DNA of 64,000 nucleotides from an uncultured Sulfurovum sp. Its GTDB lineage: Bacteria; Campylobacterota; Campylobacteria; Campylobacterales; Sulfurovaceae. Positions 17,101 through 25,637 of the stretch are shown here, piece after piece. The notes beneath the pieces are model-generated. The model did no database searches. It was not told the origin of the DNA and was given only the letters and a program-made list of their open reading frames with translations. Numbering within the stretch: position 1 is the first letter of the stretch; each line of letters starts with the position of its first letter. The DNA lies in the NCBI GenBank assembly GCA_913055205.1, contig CAJXJN010000002.1, positions 32,028 through 96,027 of the forward strand, read 5' to 3'. The position numbers and the translations under genes are program-made.

Positions 17101-17889
17101 GTGGGAATTAAAACGACGATAAAGAACAGTGAACTACCCGAACCATATCAGCACTATACACTGATACCCACAACTGACGGTGTCATGGCATCCGTCTATC
17201 TGCTTGGCAGCGATCATGTCTTGAAACTCTTTGAAAAAGAGACTCCCTCAAGGGTGGTGGAGAATGAGACAGCACTCCTGGAAAAGCTTCGGCATTTATC
17301 TGTGCCAAAGGTGATAGAGCATTTTCAGATCAATCGTCATGAAGTGCTGATCTATACCCAGATAGAGGGAAAAAGTGTCAAAAACCCAAATATCCGGCAG
17401 ATCAAAGAGATCGGTAATTTTTTAAAAGAGTTTCATTGCATAAGCAAAAGGATCAGCTCCTCCAATGAGAGGTTGTTTGAAAGAGAGAGACTCCGACAAC
17501 TCATCGAGCATACAGAAAACATCACCCTGAAAAAGTATTTCAGTACCATAAAATGCGAACCTGAAGATCATGGAGTGATACATGGCGACCTCTTTGTTGA
17601 CAATGCAAAATTTATGGGGAATAGACTCTCAGGTATCTATGATTTCAGCGATGCCTGTAATGGAGATTTCTATTTTGAACTTGCTGTTACAGCACTCTCC
17701 TGGTGCTATGACAAAGAGACGCCAAACTATGAAAAGATCAACACCCTGCTCAAAAGCTATCAAGCCGATATATCACTCTGTGATTTTAATGAATATATCA
17801 GATATGCCTTACTATACTACGCTACAACACGGTATATCAACAAACTCGACTACCAGCAACTACTAAAGAAATTGGAGAAACTTTCATGA
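17101..17889 (+). CDS. APH-fold small-molecule kinase in the cobamide operon (candidate threonine kinase)
   Basis: A 262-residue aminoglycoside-phosphotransferase-fold kinase starting with GTG 3 bases after btuC and overlapping cobT by 4 bases. The catalytic loop HGDLFVDN is at 161-168 and the metal-binding DFSDACNGDF at 181-190. These resemble type II homoserine kinase (ThrB) and choline/ethanolamine kinases rather than drug-resistance enzymes. CobD, two genes downstream, needs L-threonine O-3-phosphate, and no PduX-like or BluE-like kinase is seen here. I infer that this gene may make it by phosphorylating threonine (or serine). Other amino-alcohol or ribazole substrates are possible. Function unproven. 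Confidence 0.75.
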   Translation: MGIKTTIKNSELPEPYQHYTLIPTTDGVMASVYLLGSDHVLKLFEKETPSRVVENETALLEKLRHLSVPKVIEHFQINRHEVLIYTQIEGKSVKNPNIRQIKEIGNFLKEFHCISKRISSSNERLFERERLRQLIEHTENITLKKYFSTIKCEPEDHGVIHGDLFVDNAKFMGNRLSGIYDFSDACNGDFYFELAVTALSWCYDKETPNYEKINTLLKSYQADISLCDFNEYIRYALLYYATTRYINKLDYQQLLKKLEKLS

Positions 17890-18947
17890 TAAAAACGATA
17901 ATCGGGAAACCGGATTTTGTAGAATCCCTACGGGGGAGAAAAGCTACATTCATGCTGGCACTAAGTAACACGGGAACAGCAAACATAGAAGGTATCACCC
18001 AGGCAGGTATCCCGGGTATGATACACCTCACCCCTACACTTGACTCCGAGTTTGTATGCACAGGTGAAGTCCGAAGCCTGGACAACATCGCTGAGACCCC
18101 CAAAGGGGTACCAACCCCTGCCCTCATTACCAGAGGGGTTCACCTGTTAAGTCCGTATTATGCTATAGAACTACTCGATCTTGGTCTGGAAGTCGTACCG
18201 AAAGTAAGCTACTTTAAGCAGCACACGTTCAACATAACACCCAGTAGTTCCATTGACAAGGGAGCAGGTATTGATGCAGAGGCTCTTTTTCAGAAAGGGG
18301 TAACTTTTGGGCAGAGTTATGAGTGCCACAGTGATTATGTCATCTTAGGGGAGTCTGTACCAAGCGGAACCACCACAGCAACAGCCACAGCCTTGGCTTT
18401 GGGCTATGATGCAAAAGAGTTGTTCAGCAGCAGTTTCAAAAATGTACCCCATAGCATAAGAGAGAAAACCATAGAGTCAGCACTTGAAAATATTAGTGAC
18501 AAAAATGATCTGTTCGATGTTTTGGGCTCGGTATCAGACAATATGCTCATCTTCAATGCAGGGTTTATCCTGGGATTGAACAATCGTCTCAAAGTTGTTT
18601 TAGCCGGGGGGACACAGATGGCATGCGTACTGCTTATTATCAATCGTATTGCAGAGTATATGGGTGGGAACATTGAAACTTCAAACCTGGCTCTATGTAC
18701 AACAAAATGGGTAGCCCAGGATGAGTATAGTGATATAAAGGCACTTTTAGAGATGTTGAGTTTCCCTATTCACACCTACTATGTGGATTTTGACTTCTCT
18801 CTGAGCCGACACCCTGCTCTGAAACTCTACGATGAAGGTGAAGCCAAAGAGGGTGTCGGAGCCGGTGGAGCTTTGATGTATGGCGTTTTAAACGGTCTAA
18901 GCAAAGAAGAGATTACCAGACAAGTGGAATATTTTTTACAGTCATGA
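17886..18947 (+). CDS. cobT: Nicotinate mononucleotide-dependent phosphoribosyltransferase
   Basis: A 353-residue protein of the TIGR00303 branch of CobT. It moves phosphoribose from NaMN to the lower-ligand base to give an alpha-ribazole phosphate. Typical blocks are GITQAGIPGMIHLTPTLDSEF (about 36-55), VPSGTTTATATALALGYDA (about 158-176) and VLAGGTQMACVL (about 239-250). The family tolerates different purine or benzimidazole bases, so the lower ligand cannot be read from the sequence. Overlaps both neighbours by 4 bases. Confidence 0.9.
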   Translation: MIKTIIGKPDFVESLRGRKATFMLALSNTGTANIEGITQAGIPGMIHLTPTLDSEFVCTGEVRSLDNIAETPKGVPTPALITRGVHLLSPYYAIELLDLGLEVVPKVSYFKQHTFNITPSSSIDKGAGIDAEALFQKGVTFGQSYECHSDYVILGESVPSGTTTATATALALGYDAKELFSSSFKNVPHSIREKTIESALENISDKNDLFDVLGSVSDNMLIFNAGFILGLNNRLKVVLAGGTQMACVLLIINRIAEYMGGNIETSNLALCTTKWVAQDEYSDIKALLEMLSFPIHTYYVDFDFSLSRHPALKLYDEGEAKEGVGAGGALMYGVLNGLSKEEITRQVEYFLQS

Positions 18948-19435
18948 AAATACTATACTACGGTGGGCAGAAATCAGGCAAAAGTCGACTGGCAGAAGCA
19001 AAGACATTGGCACTTGCAAAAACTAAACCTTATTATATTGCCACCTATGACAACAGTTATCATGATACGGAGATGAAAGTGCGTATAGAGAAGCATCAGA
19101 GTCAAAGGGAGGAGCAGTTCATCAGCATAGAAGAGCCCTTTCATTTAACCAAAGTGATCCAACCGGATGAAAGCTATCTGGTTGATTGTATCTCTATGTG
19201 GATCCTCAATACTTTAGAAGAGCCGGAAGAGACCGTTTTTACGCAAATAGAAGCCATTTGTGCTATAGATGCAAATATCATTTTTGTACTTAACGATGTG
19301 AGTTCAGGAGTCATTCCTATAGATAAAGAGAGTCGCAGATATATTGACAGGTCCGGTATTGCGGGTCAGAAGCTGGCTGCGTTATGTGATGAAGTCTATG
19401 AAGTGAAACTTGGTTTGGAGACTCGTCTTAAATGA
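18944..19435 (+). CDS. cobU: Adenosylcobinamide kinase / guanylyltransferase
   Basis: A 163-residue bifunctional enzyme that phosphorylates adenosylcobinamide and then adds GMP to give AdoCbi-GDP. The P-loop GGQKSGKSRLAE is at about 7-18. Other motifs are YIATYDNSYHDTEMKVRIEKH (about 31-51), with the GMP-accepting His at its end, and the late Asp-Glu-Val-Tyr. Usual CobU/CobP length is 165-180. ATGA overlap with cobT and cobD. Confidence 0.92.
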   Translation: MKILYYGGQKSGKSRLAEAKTLALAKTKPYYIATYDNSYHDTEMKVRIEKHQSQREEQFISIEEPFHLTKVIQPDESYLVDCISMWILNTLEEPEETVFTQIEAICAIDANIIFVLNDVSSGVIPIDKESRRYIDRSGIAGQKLAALCDEVYEVKLGLETRLK

Positions 19436-20439
19436 AAGCCTATCAGCACGGCGGAGATGTAACAGCGTTTGCAAAATCGCTTGGTTGCAGCACAGGTGAA
19501 GTGATAGATCTCTCCTCCAATATCAACCATATCAAACCTGACATTAGTGTGGACTTCAACCGTCTGGATATATCTGCATATCCAAACTACGACGAACTCT
19601 ACGCCTGCATAGCCGATCTCTACAATGTGAAGCCTGAGCAGATAGAGCTTTTCAATGGCGGGAGTTCTGCCATATTTACACTCTTTTGCAAGTTTGGCTT
19701 AAAACACTGTACCATCTACAGTCCTGCTTATCTGGAGTATAAAAAGGCTTCGGTGCTTTTTGGTTATGATACTGACCTGATCGATAGATTTGAAAACATA
19801 CACCGGGATGTCAAAGAGAGATCATTGGTCATTTTTGTCAACCCCTCTACCCCGGACGGAGCATTTTACAGCATTGATACACTGATGCAAAAATGGATAG
19901 AGAAAGATTGTACGGTTCTCATAGATGAGTCTTTTTTGGATTTTACTGATTTTGAGTCGGCTGCCAGGTACATAGAGAGCTACGATAAACTCTATATACT
20001 GAAATCTATGACCAAGTTTTACAGTGCTGCCGGTATAAGGGTGGGAACGGTTATTTCCAACACTCAAAACATTGAAAAACTGAAAAAGAGTGAACCGCTA
20101 TGGAAGATCTCCCAGTTTGACAGTCACTACCTGCAAGAGGTTTTAAAAGATAGATATTTTGCTCAAACCTCCAAAGTGATAAACCAGAAAAACAGAACCT
20201 ACCTTATGCAGATACTTCAAAACTCAAAATATATACAAAAAATATACCCTTCAAATGCAAATTATGTTTTGGTAAAACTAAATCACTTGACAGCTCAAAA
20301 ATTTCAAGCCATTTTAAAGCCATATAAGATCATGATACGAGACTGCTCGAACTTTGACGGCCTTGATGAACAACATGTACGCATCGCTGTAAAAAGCAGA
20401 AGTGATCTGGACACATTAAAAAAGGCTCTTTATGCATAA
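19432..20439 (+). CDS. cobD: L-threonine-O-3-phosphate decarboxylase
   Basis: A 335-residue PLP enzyme of the class I/II aminotransferase fold that makes the aminopropanol phosphate linker of the cobamide nucleotide loop. DLSSNINHIKP near 23-33, the Asp-Glu-Ser PLP strand (about 165), the Schiff-base Lys in ILKSMTKFYSAAGIRVGT (about 190-207) and the C-terminal RIAVKSRSDL are seen. In some Campylobacterota a related enzyme accepts serine phosphate and yields norcobamides, and this cannot be judged here. It needs a threonine kinase, possibly the APH-fold gene upstream. Confidence 0.88.
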   Translation: MKAYQHGGDVTAFAKSLGCSTGEVIDLSSNINHIKPDISVDFNRLDISAYPNYDELYACIADLYNVKPEQIELFNGGSSAIFTLFCKFGLKHCTIYSPAYLEYKKASVLFGYDTDLIDRFENIHRDVKERSLVIFVNPSTPDGAFYSIDTLMQKWIEKDCTVLIDESFLDFTDFESAARYIESYDKLYILKSMTKFYSAAGIRVGTVISNTQNIEKLKKSEPLWKISQFDSHYLQEVLKDRYFAQTSKVINQKNRTYLMQILQNSKYIQKIYPSNANYVLVKLNHLTAQKFQAILKPYKIMIRDCSNFDGLDEQHVRIAVKSRSDLDTLKKALYA

Positions 20440-21772
20440 TATCTCCATCTTTGGAACAAGCTCTGATGCAGGCAAATCCACCCTTACCTTTGTCATAGCG
20501 AAGATACTGCAAGACTTAGGCTACACTGTTGCACCTTTCAAAGCCCAAAATGTATCAAACAATGCACAAGTAGCCGATGATGGGTCAGAAATAGCTGTAG
20601 CCCAGCACTTTCAGGCAGAGGTGCTTGGTGTATCCACCTCTTACCACAACAACCCCGTTTTGTTAAAATCCGGACGTAAGAGTTCTGCTTCACTCATAAT
20701 CAACGGTAAAGTGGCAGCAGATAAAGATATACGGGAGTATTACCGTGACCTGGACAGCCTGAAACCTGCGGTCAAGTCTGCCTTTGCCTACCTGGACAGC
20801 AGATATGACTGTGTCGTAGCAGAGGGAGCCGGAAGTCCTGTCGAGTTGAACCTTATGGACAAAGACCTCTCCAACATTTACATTGCAACAGAGTTCAACA
20901 CCAAGATCATCCTCGTAGCAGACATAGAAAAGGGTGGTGTTTTCGCCTCTGTTTATGGCGTGTACCACCTCCTGCCAAAACCGTTACGGGACAATGTCAT
21001 CGGTGTCATCATCAACAAATTCAGAGGAGACTTGAGCCTCTTTGACAAAGGGATAGAGATCCTGGAAAAAAAGTTTGGCATACCTGTACTTGCCGTCCTG
21101 CCCTACAAGCCTTTCAACCTTGGTTTTGAAGACTCACAAAGTCTCATGAACTACCAACAGAACAAGCACGACACCAAAAAACACATAGCCGTCATAGCCT
21201 ACCCTACTATGAGCAACTACAACGACTTGGAGCCTCTTATAGCGGATGAGAACATCTCTCTTGAATTCATTAGGTCCAATGCTGATCTGGACAAATATGA
21301 CCAGATCATACTTCCCGGCTCCAAGCTGGTCATGCAGGATCTGGAATGGCTTAAAGCGTGTGGTTTATTTGTACAACTGCAAAAGACCAAAACCCATATC
21401 TTGGGGATCTGCGGCGGCTATGAGATGATGTTCAAAGAGCTCAGAGACAATAAGGCTGTAGAGAGTCCGGAGCCTCAAACCATAGAGGGTTTAGGCTTTA
21501 TAGATGATGTCATCCTTTTTCAAAAAGAAAAAGTTCTCAGGCGTGGGGAGTATGAGATATTCGGACAAAAGGTAAACGGTTTTGAGATACACCACGGTAT
21601 CTCTGAAAAATACCCTCTCTTTTATGAGAAAGAGACTATAAAAGGTACATTTGTCCATGGACTCTTTGATGATGAGAAATTTAAAAAATATAAGCAAAAA
21701 ACCATAGATGATTTTGTAGAAAGTATGAAAAAGAGATTGGATATAGAGAGGATACTCAAGCATGTACTTTGA
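20432..21772 (+). CDS. cobQ: Cobyric acid synthase
   Basis: A 446-residue glutamine-dependent amidase that amidates side chains b, d, e and g of adenosylcobyrinate a,c-diamide. The P-loop-like GTSSDAGKSTLTFVIAK is at about 6-22. VAEGAGSPVELNLMDKDLSN (about 129-148) and EKGGVFASVYG follow. A triad glutaminase domain begins near 250 with ILGICGGYEMM (nucleophile Cys about 328) and ends with GFEIHHG. It is shorter than the roughly 490-residue norm but complete. Overlaps cobD and cbiB. Its presence shows the operon can start from an a,c-diamide and not only from cobinamide. Confidence 0.94.
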   Translation: MHNISIFGTSSDAGKSTLTFVIAKILQDLGYTVAPFKAQNVSNNAQVADDGSEIAVAQHFQAEVLGVSTSYHNNPVLLKSGRKSSASLIINGKVAADKDIREYYRDLDSLKPAVKSAFAYLDSRYDCVVAEGAGSPVELNLMDKDLSNIYIATEFNTKIILVADIEKGGVFASVYGVYHLLPKPLRDNVIGVIINKFRGDLSLFDKGIEILEKKFGIPVLAVLPYKPFNLGFEDSQSLMNYQQNKHDTKKHIAVIAYPTMSNYNDLEPLIADENISLEFIRSNADLDKYDQIILPGSKLVMQDLEWLKACGLFVQLQKTKTHILGICGGYEMMFKELRDNKAVESPEPQTIEGLGFIDDVILFQKEKVLRRGEYEIFGQKVNGFEIHHGISEKYPLFYEKETIKGTFVHGLFDDEKFKKYKQKTIDDFVESMKKRLDIERILKHVL

Positions 21773-22649
21773 AATAACTTTCATCGCCTACATCATCGAC
21801 AGATGCTTTGGAGAATTTGGCTTCATGAGACACCCTGTAGTGTTGATGGGGGATTATATTAAGTGGTTTGAGGGGAGATATTATCGTAATACAGTTTTGA
21901 GAGGGGCATTGCTTACATTCTCTCTTGTCTCTATCGTATTCATAATTTCGTATGGTGTTCAATATTTATTGTCGGGGTGGGGGCACTCCGACCTACAGGT
22001 TATTATTTTGGGAATCATTGCGTCAACGACCATCGCCTCAAAAATGCTCTATGATAGCGTAAAAGAGATCATCATCCACCCCCAGAACATCAAATACCTG
22101 GTAAGCAGGGATACGAATGAGCTAAGCCAAAGCGATATCAACAAGGCTGCCATAGAGACTTATGCAGAAAATCTTAGCGATGGAGTGATAGCCCCTCTCT
22201 TTTACCTGGTACTTTTTGGACCCGGTGGTGCTTTTGTCTACAAAGCCATCAATACCCTGGACTCCATGGTAGGCTACAGAAACAGGAAGTATGAGAAGTT
22301 TGGAAAATTTTCTGCAAAGTTGGATGATACAGCAAACTACATCCCCTCACGTATCACTGCCCTGCTCATAGCCGTGCTAAGGGGAAGCAAAAAGGCTCTA
22401 TTCCATTTTTACAGTTATGGGAAAAAACATGAAAGTCCCAATGCAGGACATCCCATCTCTGCTATGGCACTGGCACTTGGCATCAAACTGGGCGGAGACA
22501 CTTCCTACTTTGGAAAAATGAAGTCCAAACCCTGTTTTGGGGCAGGCAACGGGAAGATCGGAACAGAAGATATTGAAAATGCTTTATCCTTACAGCTTAG
22601 GTTGGATATATTTATCTTTATATTATTAGGACTGGGAGTCATACTGTGA
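21762..22649 (+). CDS. cbiB: Adenosylcobinamide-phosphate synthase
   Basis: A 295-residue membrane enzyme joining cobyric acid with aminopropanol phosphate. HPVVLMGDYIKWFE (about 26-39), TYAENLSDGVIAPLFY (about 129-144), NTLDSMVGYRN and SPNAGHPISAMALALGIKLGG (about 224-244) are the family blocks. Residues about 70-79 (loop between two helices) are encoded by a GC-rich palindrome of the REP-like family. The insertion is in frame and appears tolerated. Overlaps cobQ by 11 bases and cobS by 4. Confidence 0.93.
   Translation: MYFEITFIAYIIDRCFGEFGFMRHPVVLMGDYIKWFEGRYYRNTVLRGALLTFSLVSIVFIISYGVQYLLSGWGHSDLQVIILGIIASTTIASKMLYDSVKEIIIHPQNIKYLVSRDTNELSQSDINKAAIETYAENLSDGVIAPLFYLVLFGPGGAFVYKAINTLDSMVGYRNRKYEKFGKFSAKLDDTANYIPSRITALLIAVLRGSKKALFHFYSYGKKHESPNAGHPISAMALALGIKLGGDTSYFGKMKSKPCFGAGNGKIGTEDIENALSLQLRLDIFIFILLGLGVIL
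21971..21997. repeat. GC-rich palindrome inserted in the cbiB coding region (copy 7)
   Basis: GTCGGGGTG ... CACTCCGAC followed by CTACA. It has the same core and ends as copy 1 at 8309-8340, with one G-T wobble in the stem. It adds about nine codons (Ser-Gly-Trp-Gly-His-Ser-Asp-Leu-Gln) to cbiB. Confidence 0.75.
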
Positions 22650-23392
22650 AATCACTCTATTTGGGTTTAAAATTTGCATTTTCCTACTTTAGTATCATCC
22701 CCGTAAAGTTCAATGAACATGATGACTTAAGTTCCAAAGATGTACTGGGCTCAATGCTTCTCTTCCTCCCCCTTGTGGGATTTGTTCTGGGTACACTCAC
22801 TGTTGGACTCTTTCACCTGTTGGAACCTCTCTCCTGGTATGGAGCACTGTTCTCTGCAGTGGTCTATATGATGCTCTATGGTTTTTTGCATACCGAGGCT
22901 GTCATGGATGTGGCAGATGCCATCTATGCCTCACACTCCGGCAAAGATGCTTATGATATCATCAAAGAGCCTACTGTAGGTGCCATGGGTATATTGTGGA
23001 CTGTAGGATCTGTACTTTTAAAGATCTCCGGCATTACTTTTTTACTGATGCATCATCTTTTTGCCCCATTCATTGCTATACTCATAGTCAGTCGTTTAGG
23101 ACTTTTGATACTTTTTTATACACAAACATTCAGATCGACATTTGCAACACAACTCAAAGCATCACTTACCAGAAACTATCTCTTGAGTGCATTGATACTT
23201 TTTAGCATAATCGGGCTTTTTCTTGCAGGGGTATATTTTTTCACCATTCTACTTGCAGGACTGCTGTCTACCTATCTCATCGCTACATTCATTAAATCCA
23301 AAATAGGTTTCATGAATGGTGATGTCCTAGGTGCAACTCTGGAGAACGTTGAGATTCTCCTCGTTATGATGGTGGCTTTACTGTGGCTATAA
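22646..23392 (+). CDS. cobS: Adenosylcobinamide-GDP ribazoletransferase (cobalamin synthase)
   Basis: A 248-residue polytopic membrane enzyme joining AdoCbi-GDP with alpha-ribazole (phosphate). GFLHTEAVMDVADAIYAS (about 75-92) contains the Asp-rich catalytic motif, shifted from the common DGLADTADG form to MDVADA. Other blocks are KEPTVGAMGILW (about 107-118) and GFMNGDVLGATLENVEI near the C-terminus. Start is GTG in an ATGA-like overlap with cbiB. Confidence 0.92.
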   Translation: MKSLYLGLKFAFSYFSIIPVKFNEHDDLSSKDVLGSMLLFLPLVGFVLGTLTVGLFHLLEPLSWYGALFSAVVYMMLYGFLHTEAVMDVADAIYASHSGKDAYDIIKEPTVGAMGILWTVGSVLLKISGITFLLMHHLFAPFIAILIVSRLGLLILFYTQTFRSTFATQLKASLTRNYLLSALILFSIIGLFLAGVYFFTILLAGLLSTYLIATFIKSKIGFMNGDVLGATLENVEILLVMMVALLWL

Positions 23393-23892
23393 CACTGCTC
23401 AGGCATGCTGCTTTGCCCAAAGAACAACAAGGGTGTTACCTTGGCTGGAGTGATATCGGCATAGATGAGGATCTCTTTGATGAAAAGAAGGCAGCCCGAC
23501 TGAGAACAAACTCTTTTGCTCTTGTATTTTCTTCAGATCTGAAGCGATGCAGACAGACACTTGAAAAATTAGAAAAAGATTTTACTATAGACAGTCGTCT
23601 GCGTGAAGTCAGGTTCAAGGCCCATATAGAAGGAAAACGATTTAACGATATTGAAAAACTGGAAAGTTACGATACCAAACACCTGGAGTCTCAAAGTAGT
23701 TGGCATAGCTATATCTGCCAAGAATCGGAAGAGGCATTCCGTTTACGATTGGAGGAGTTTCTCGCTTCACTTCCGGCAGACAAAGAGATACTCATCTGCT
23801 CACATGCAGGAAGTATCAGGATGATGATGGAAATACTGCAGCAACCTAACGTGACATTGGACTATTTGGAGTACAGAACATACACGTTATAA
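23383..23892 (+). CDS. cobC: Alpha-ribazole-5'-phosphate phosphatase (histidine phosphatase)
   Basis: A 169-residue protein with GTG start overlapping cobS by 10 bases. The phosphohistidine motif LLRHAALP is at about 5-12. VFSSDLKRCRQTLEKL (about 47-62), RLREVRFKAHIEGKR and the second catalytic SHAGSIRMMME (about 141-151) follow. The canonical RHG is RHA here, as in CobC enzymes. Last gene of the corrinoid operon, followed by a terminator. Confidence 0.88.
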   Translation: MAITLLRHAALPKEQQGCYLGWSDIGIDEDLFDEKKAARLRTNSFALVFSSDLKRCRQTLEKLEKDFTIDSRLREVRFKAHIEGKRFNDIEKLESYDTKHLESQSSWHSYICQESEEAFRLRLEEFLASLPADKEILICSHAGSIRMMMEILQQPNVTLDYLEYRTYTL

Positions 23893-23913
23893 CTCACCTT
23901 ATGAGTATCAGGA

Positions 23914-23937
23914 GCAGGTCTATGATCTGCATTTTTT
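23914..23937 (+). terminator. Rho-independent terminator of the corrinoid operon
   Basis: Stem GCAGGTC (23914-23920), loop TAT, GATCTGC (23924-23930) with one G-T wobble, then A and six T. It lies 22 bases after the cobC stop, in the convergent gap with the L,D-transpeptidase gene. Confidence 0.75.
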
Positions 23938-24004
23938 GCTTATCGCTGTTGAGATGATCTTGATCGTTCTTTGAATCTCCGGGTTCCGGGCGGACAATAC
24001 GATT

Positions 24005-24499
24005 CTAATCATGATAATCTATCATACCATAGTCATCAGTATCATAACGGTCCCGGTATCTGTCTCTTTCTCTCACATAATCACGGATATCACCCTCGAC
24101 ATAAACAGGTGTCCCCACACTTGCCCAACGGTACATCTTTTGTGCAAAGCCGTTCTTCAGCCGGATACAGCCATGTGAAGCAGGCCTGTCCGGCACATAT
24201 CCCAAATGCATGGCAATGCCGCTGTTGGTCAGTCTCATCATATAATTCATCTTTGCGCCGCCGTTGGGTTTGGGCCAGAGATTGGACTTGTGATAACGTT
24301 TCTTCTGAATGATACTGAATTCACCGTTGGGTGTCTCTCTGCCGAACTTACCCGAAGAGATACGCCCCTCAAAAACGATATACCCGTCTTCTATCGCATA
24401 CGCTCTCTGCTCCGAAAGATCCACCACGACCTCTTTATAGGCAAAAAGTGTTGACGATGTCATCAATATCATAAAGATCATGATTAAAGTTCTTGTCAT
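24005..24499 (-). CDS. L,D-transpeptidase (YkuD domain)
   Basis: A 164-residue exported protein with a signal peptide of about 20 residues and one YkuD catalytic domain. The active-site motif HLGYVPDRPASHGCIRLKNG (about 112-131) contains the His and Cys nucleophile. It probably makes 3-3 cross-links in peptidoglycan or anchors proteins to it. In Campylobacterota, related enzymes (Pgp/Csd) affect cell shape. The C-terminal 25 residues are Arg/Asp/Tyr-rich. Monocistronic between converging operons. Confidence 0.93.
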   Translation of the reverse strand: MTRTLIMIFMILMTSSTLFAYKEVVVDLSEQRAYAIEDGYIVFEGRISSGKFGRETPNGEFSIIQKKRYHKSNLWPKPNGGAKMNYMMRLTNSGIAMHLGYVPDRPASHGCIRLKNGFAQKMYRWASVGTPVYVEGDIRDYVRERDRYRDRYDTDDYGMIDYHD

Positions 24500-24551
24500 T
24501 TCATTCTCTTTTTTACAGGATTATAATATTCTATTGTGAAATATTCGTGAA

Positions 24552-24575
24552 CCTCCCGCAGGGGTGCTCCCCTAC
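24552..24575. repeat. GC-rich palindrome, REP-like family (copy 8)
   Basis: CTCCCGCAGGGGTGCTCCCCTACA is split here as CTCCCGCAGGGG and TGCTCCCCTACA. It is a partial, degenerate copy with CCCCTACAATAA at its right end, as in copy 3. It lies between the L,D-transpeptidase start and the wecA-like stop. Confidence 0.65.
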
Positions 24576-24609
24576 AATAACAATGCGGATCCCGCAACGA
24601 TCATGCGGA

Positions 24610-25620
24610 TCAACACTTCCTTTTCTGTCTTTTGATCATTGCCCCGAGAAAGAGATAGAAAAGTACAACATTGAGCAAAAAGAGGATCAGGAGTAAACCC
24701 TCATCTATATTTTTATCCAGTTGCAATCCGGTTAAAGAGTAGATCATTTGTACTAGGCCAAAAAAAAGTACCGTTTTTCGTGTATCTTCTGCAAAAAAAT
24801 GTCTAAGAATGTGGTGTATGTGGCATCTGTCCGGAGAAAACATTGAGCGTCCATTCAACTTGCGGCGTGTCATTACGACCAGTGTATCCAGTATAGGGAT
24901 CGCTGCTATAAAGAGAATACTGACCGTAGGAAGATATGCCAAAGACTTGATCGCCAGCATAGAGATCACAAACCCCAGTGTTAAAGAACCGCTGTCTCCC
25001 ATAAAGATCGAAGCAGGATGCCAGTTAAACATAAGAAATGCCAAAAGTGCTGAAATGAATACCGCAGATATCACCATAATGAAAAGATCATCATGGAGAT
25101 AACCTACTCCAAAAAAAATGCTCAGTATCACGATACTGATCGTCGCGGCAAGTCCATCGAGTCCATCTATCAGATTGAGTGCATTGGTAAATCCAACCAC
25201 TGCAAAGATCGTAAAAGGCAGTGCGAACCATCCCAAAGAGAGTTCAAAACCAAAAAAGGTCCCCAGATCACGGATGATGATATGATCAAAGGAAAGGAAT
25301 ACGGTACTAAGAATGATCACAAAAAACTTGGCATTGGGAGAAGCATCATGATGGTCATCCAGTACACCGACTATAAAGACCAAAAGGATTGCTGTACAGG
25401 TCCATGCATAAGAGAGTATAAGATCAAAATGAAAAAAAGGAACAGTAAAAGCAATGGCAAGGTAAAATCCTATACCTGCTCCTCTTGCCGTATGTTCCGT
25501 ATGGGAACTCCTGCCATTGGGAATGTCGATCAGCCCCCATTGTGATGCATTGTTTCGAATCATATTGATCAGTAGCAATGAGAGCAAAAAGATCATACTG
25601 CATTCTAAGAACAATTGCAT
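24610..25620 (-). CDS. wecA: Undecaprenyl-phosphate sugar-1-phosphate transferase (WecA/TagO type)
   Basis: A 336-residue polytopic membrane enzyme starting the lipid-linked glycan by moving a GlcNAc-1-P (or similar) onto undecaprenyl phosphate. The MraY/WecA motifs are clear: the DDHHDASPN catalytic aspartates (about 87-95), NLIDGLDGLAA, FMGDSGSLTLGF and the late DRCHIHHILRHF. About ten helices are present. I chose the ATG at 25620, preceded by AGGATAGAG. A TTG overlapping the wza stop at 25641 would add 7 residues. It sits with wza, cpsB and wzc genes, so it is the likely initiator of the polysaccharide made by the locus to the right. Confidence 0.92.
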   Translation of the reverse strand: MQLFLECSMIFLLSLLLINMIRNNASQWGLIDIPNGRSSHTEHTARGAGIGFYLAIAFTVPFFHFDLILSYAWTCTAILLVFIVGVLDDHHDASPNAKFFVIILSTVFLSFDHIIIRDLGTFFGFELSLGWFALPFTIFAVVGFTNALNLIDGLDGLAATISIVILSIFFGVGYLHDDLFIMVISAVFISALLAFLMFNWHPASIFMGDSGSLTLGFVISMLAIKSLAYLPTVSILFIAAIPILDTLVVMTRRKLNGRSMFSPDRCHIHHILRHFFAEDTRKTVLFFGLVQMIYSLTGLQLDKNIDEGLLLILFLLNVVLFYLFLGAMIKRQKRKC

Positions 25621-25637
25621 GTCAATCTCTATCCTGA

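Noticed and set aside
17101-17889. Aminoglycoside resistance gene
   Set aside because: It has the APH fold, but the motifs and operon position fit a metabolic kinase. No mobile element is nearby.
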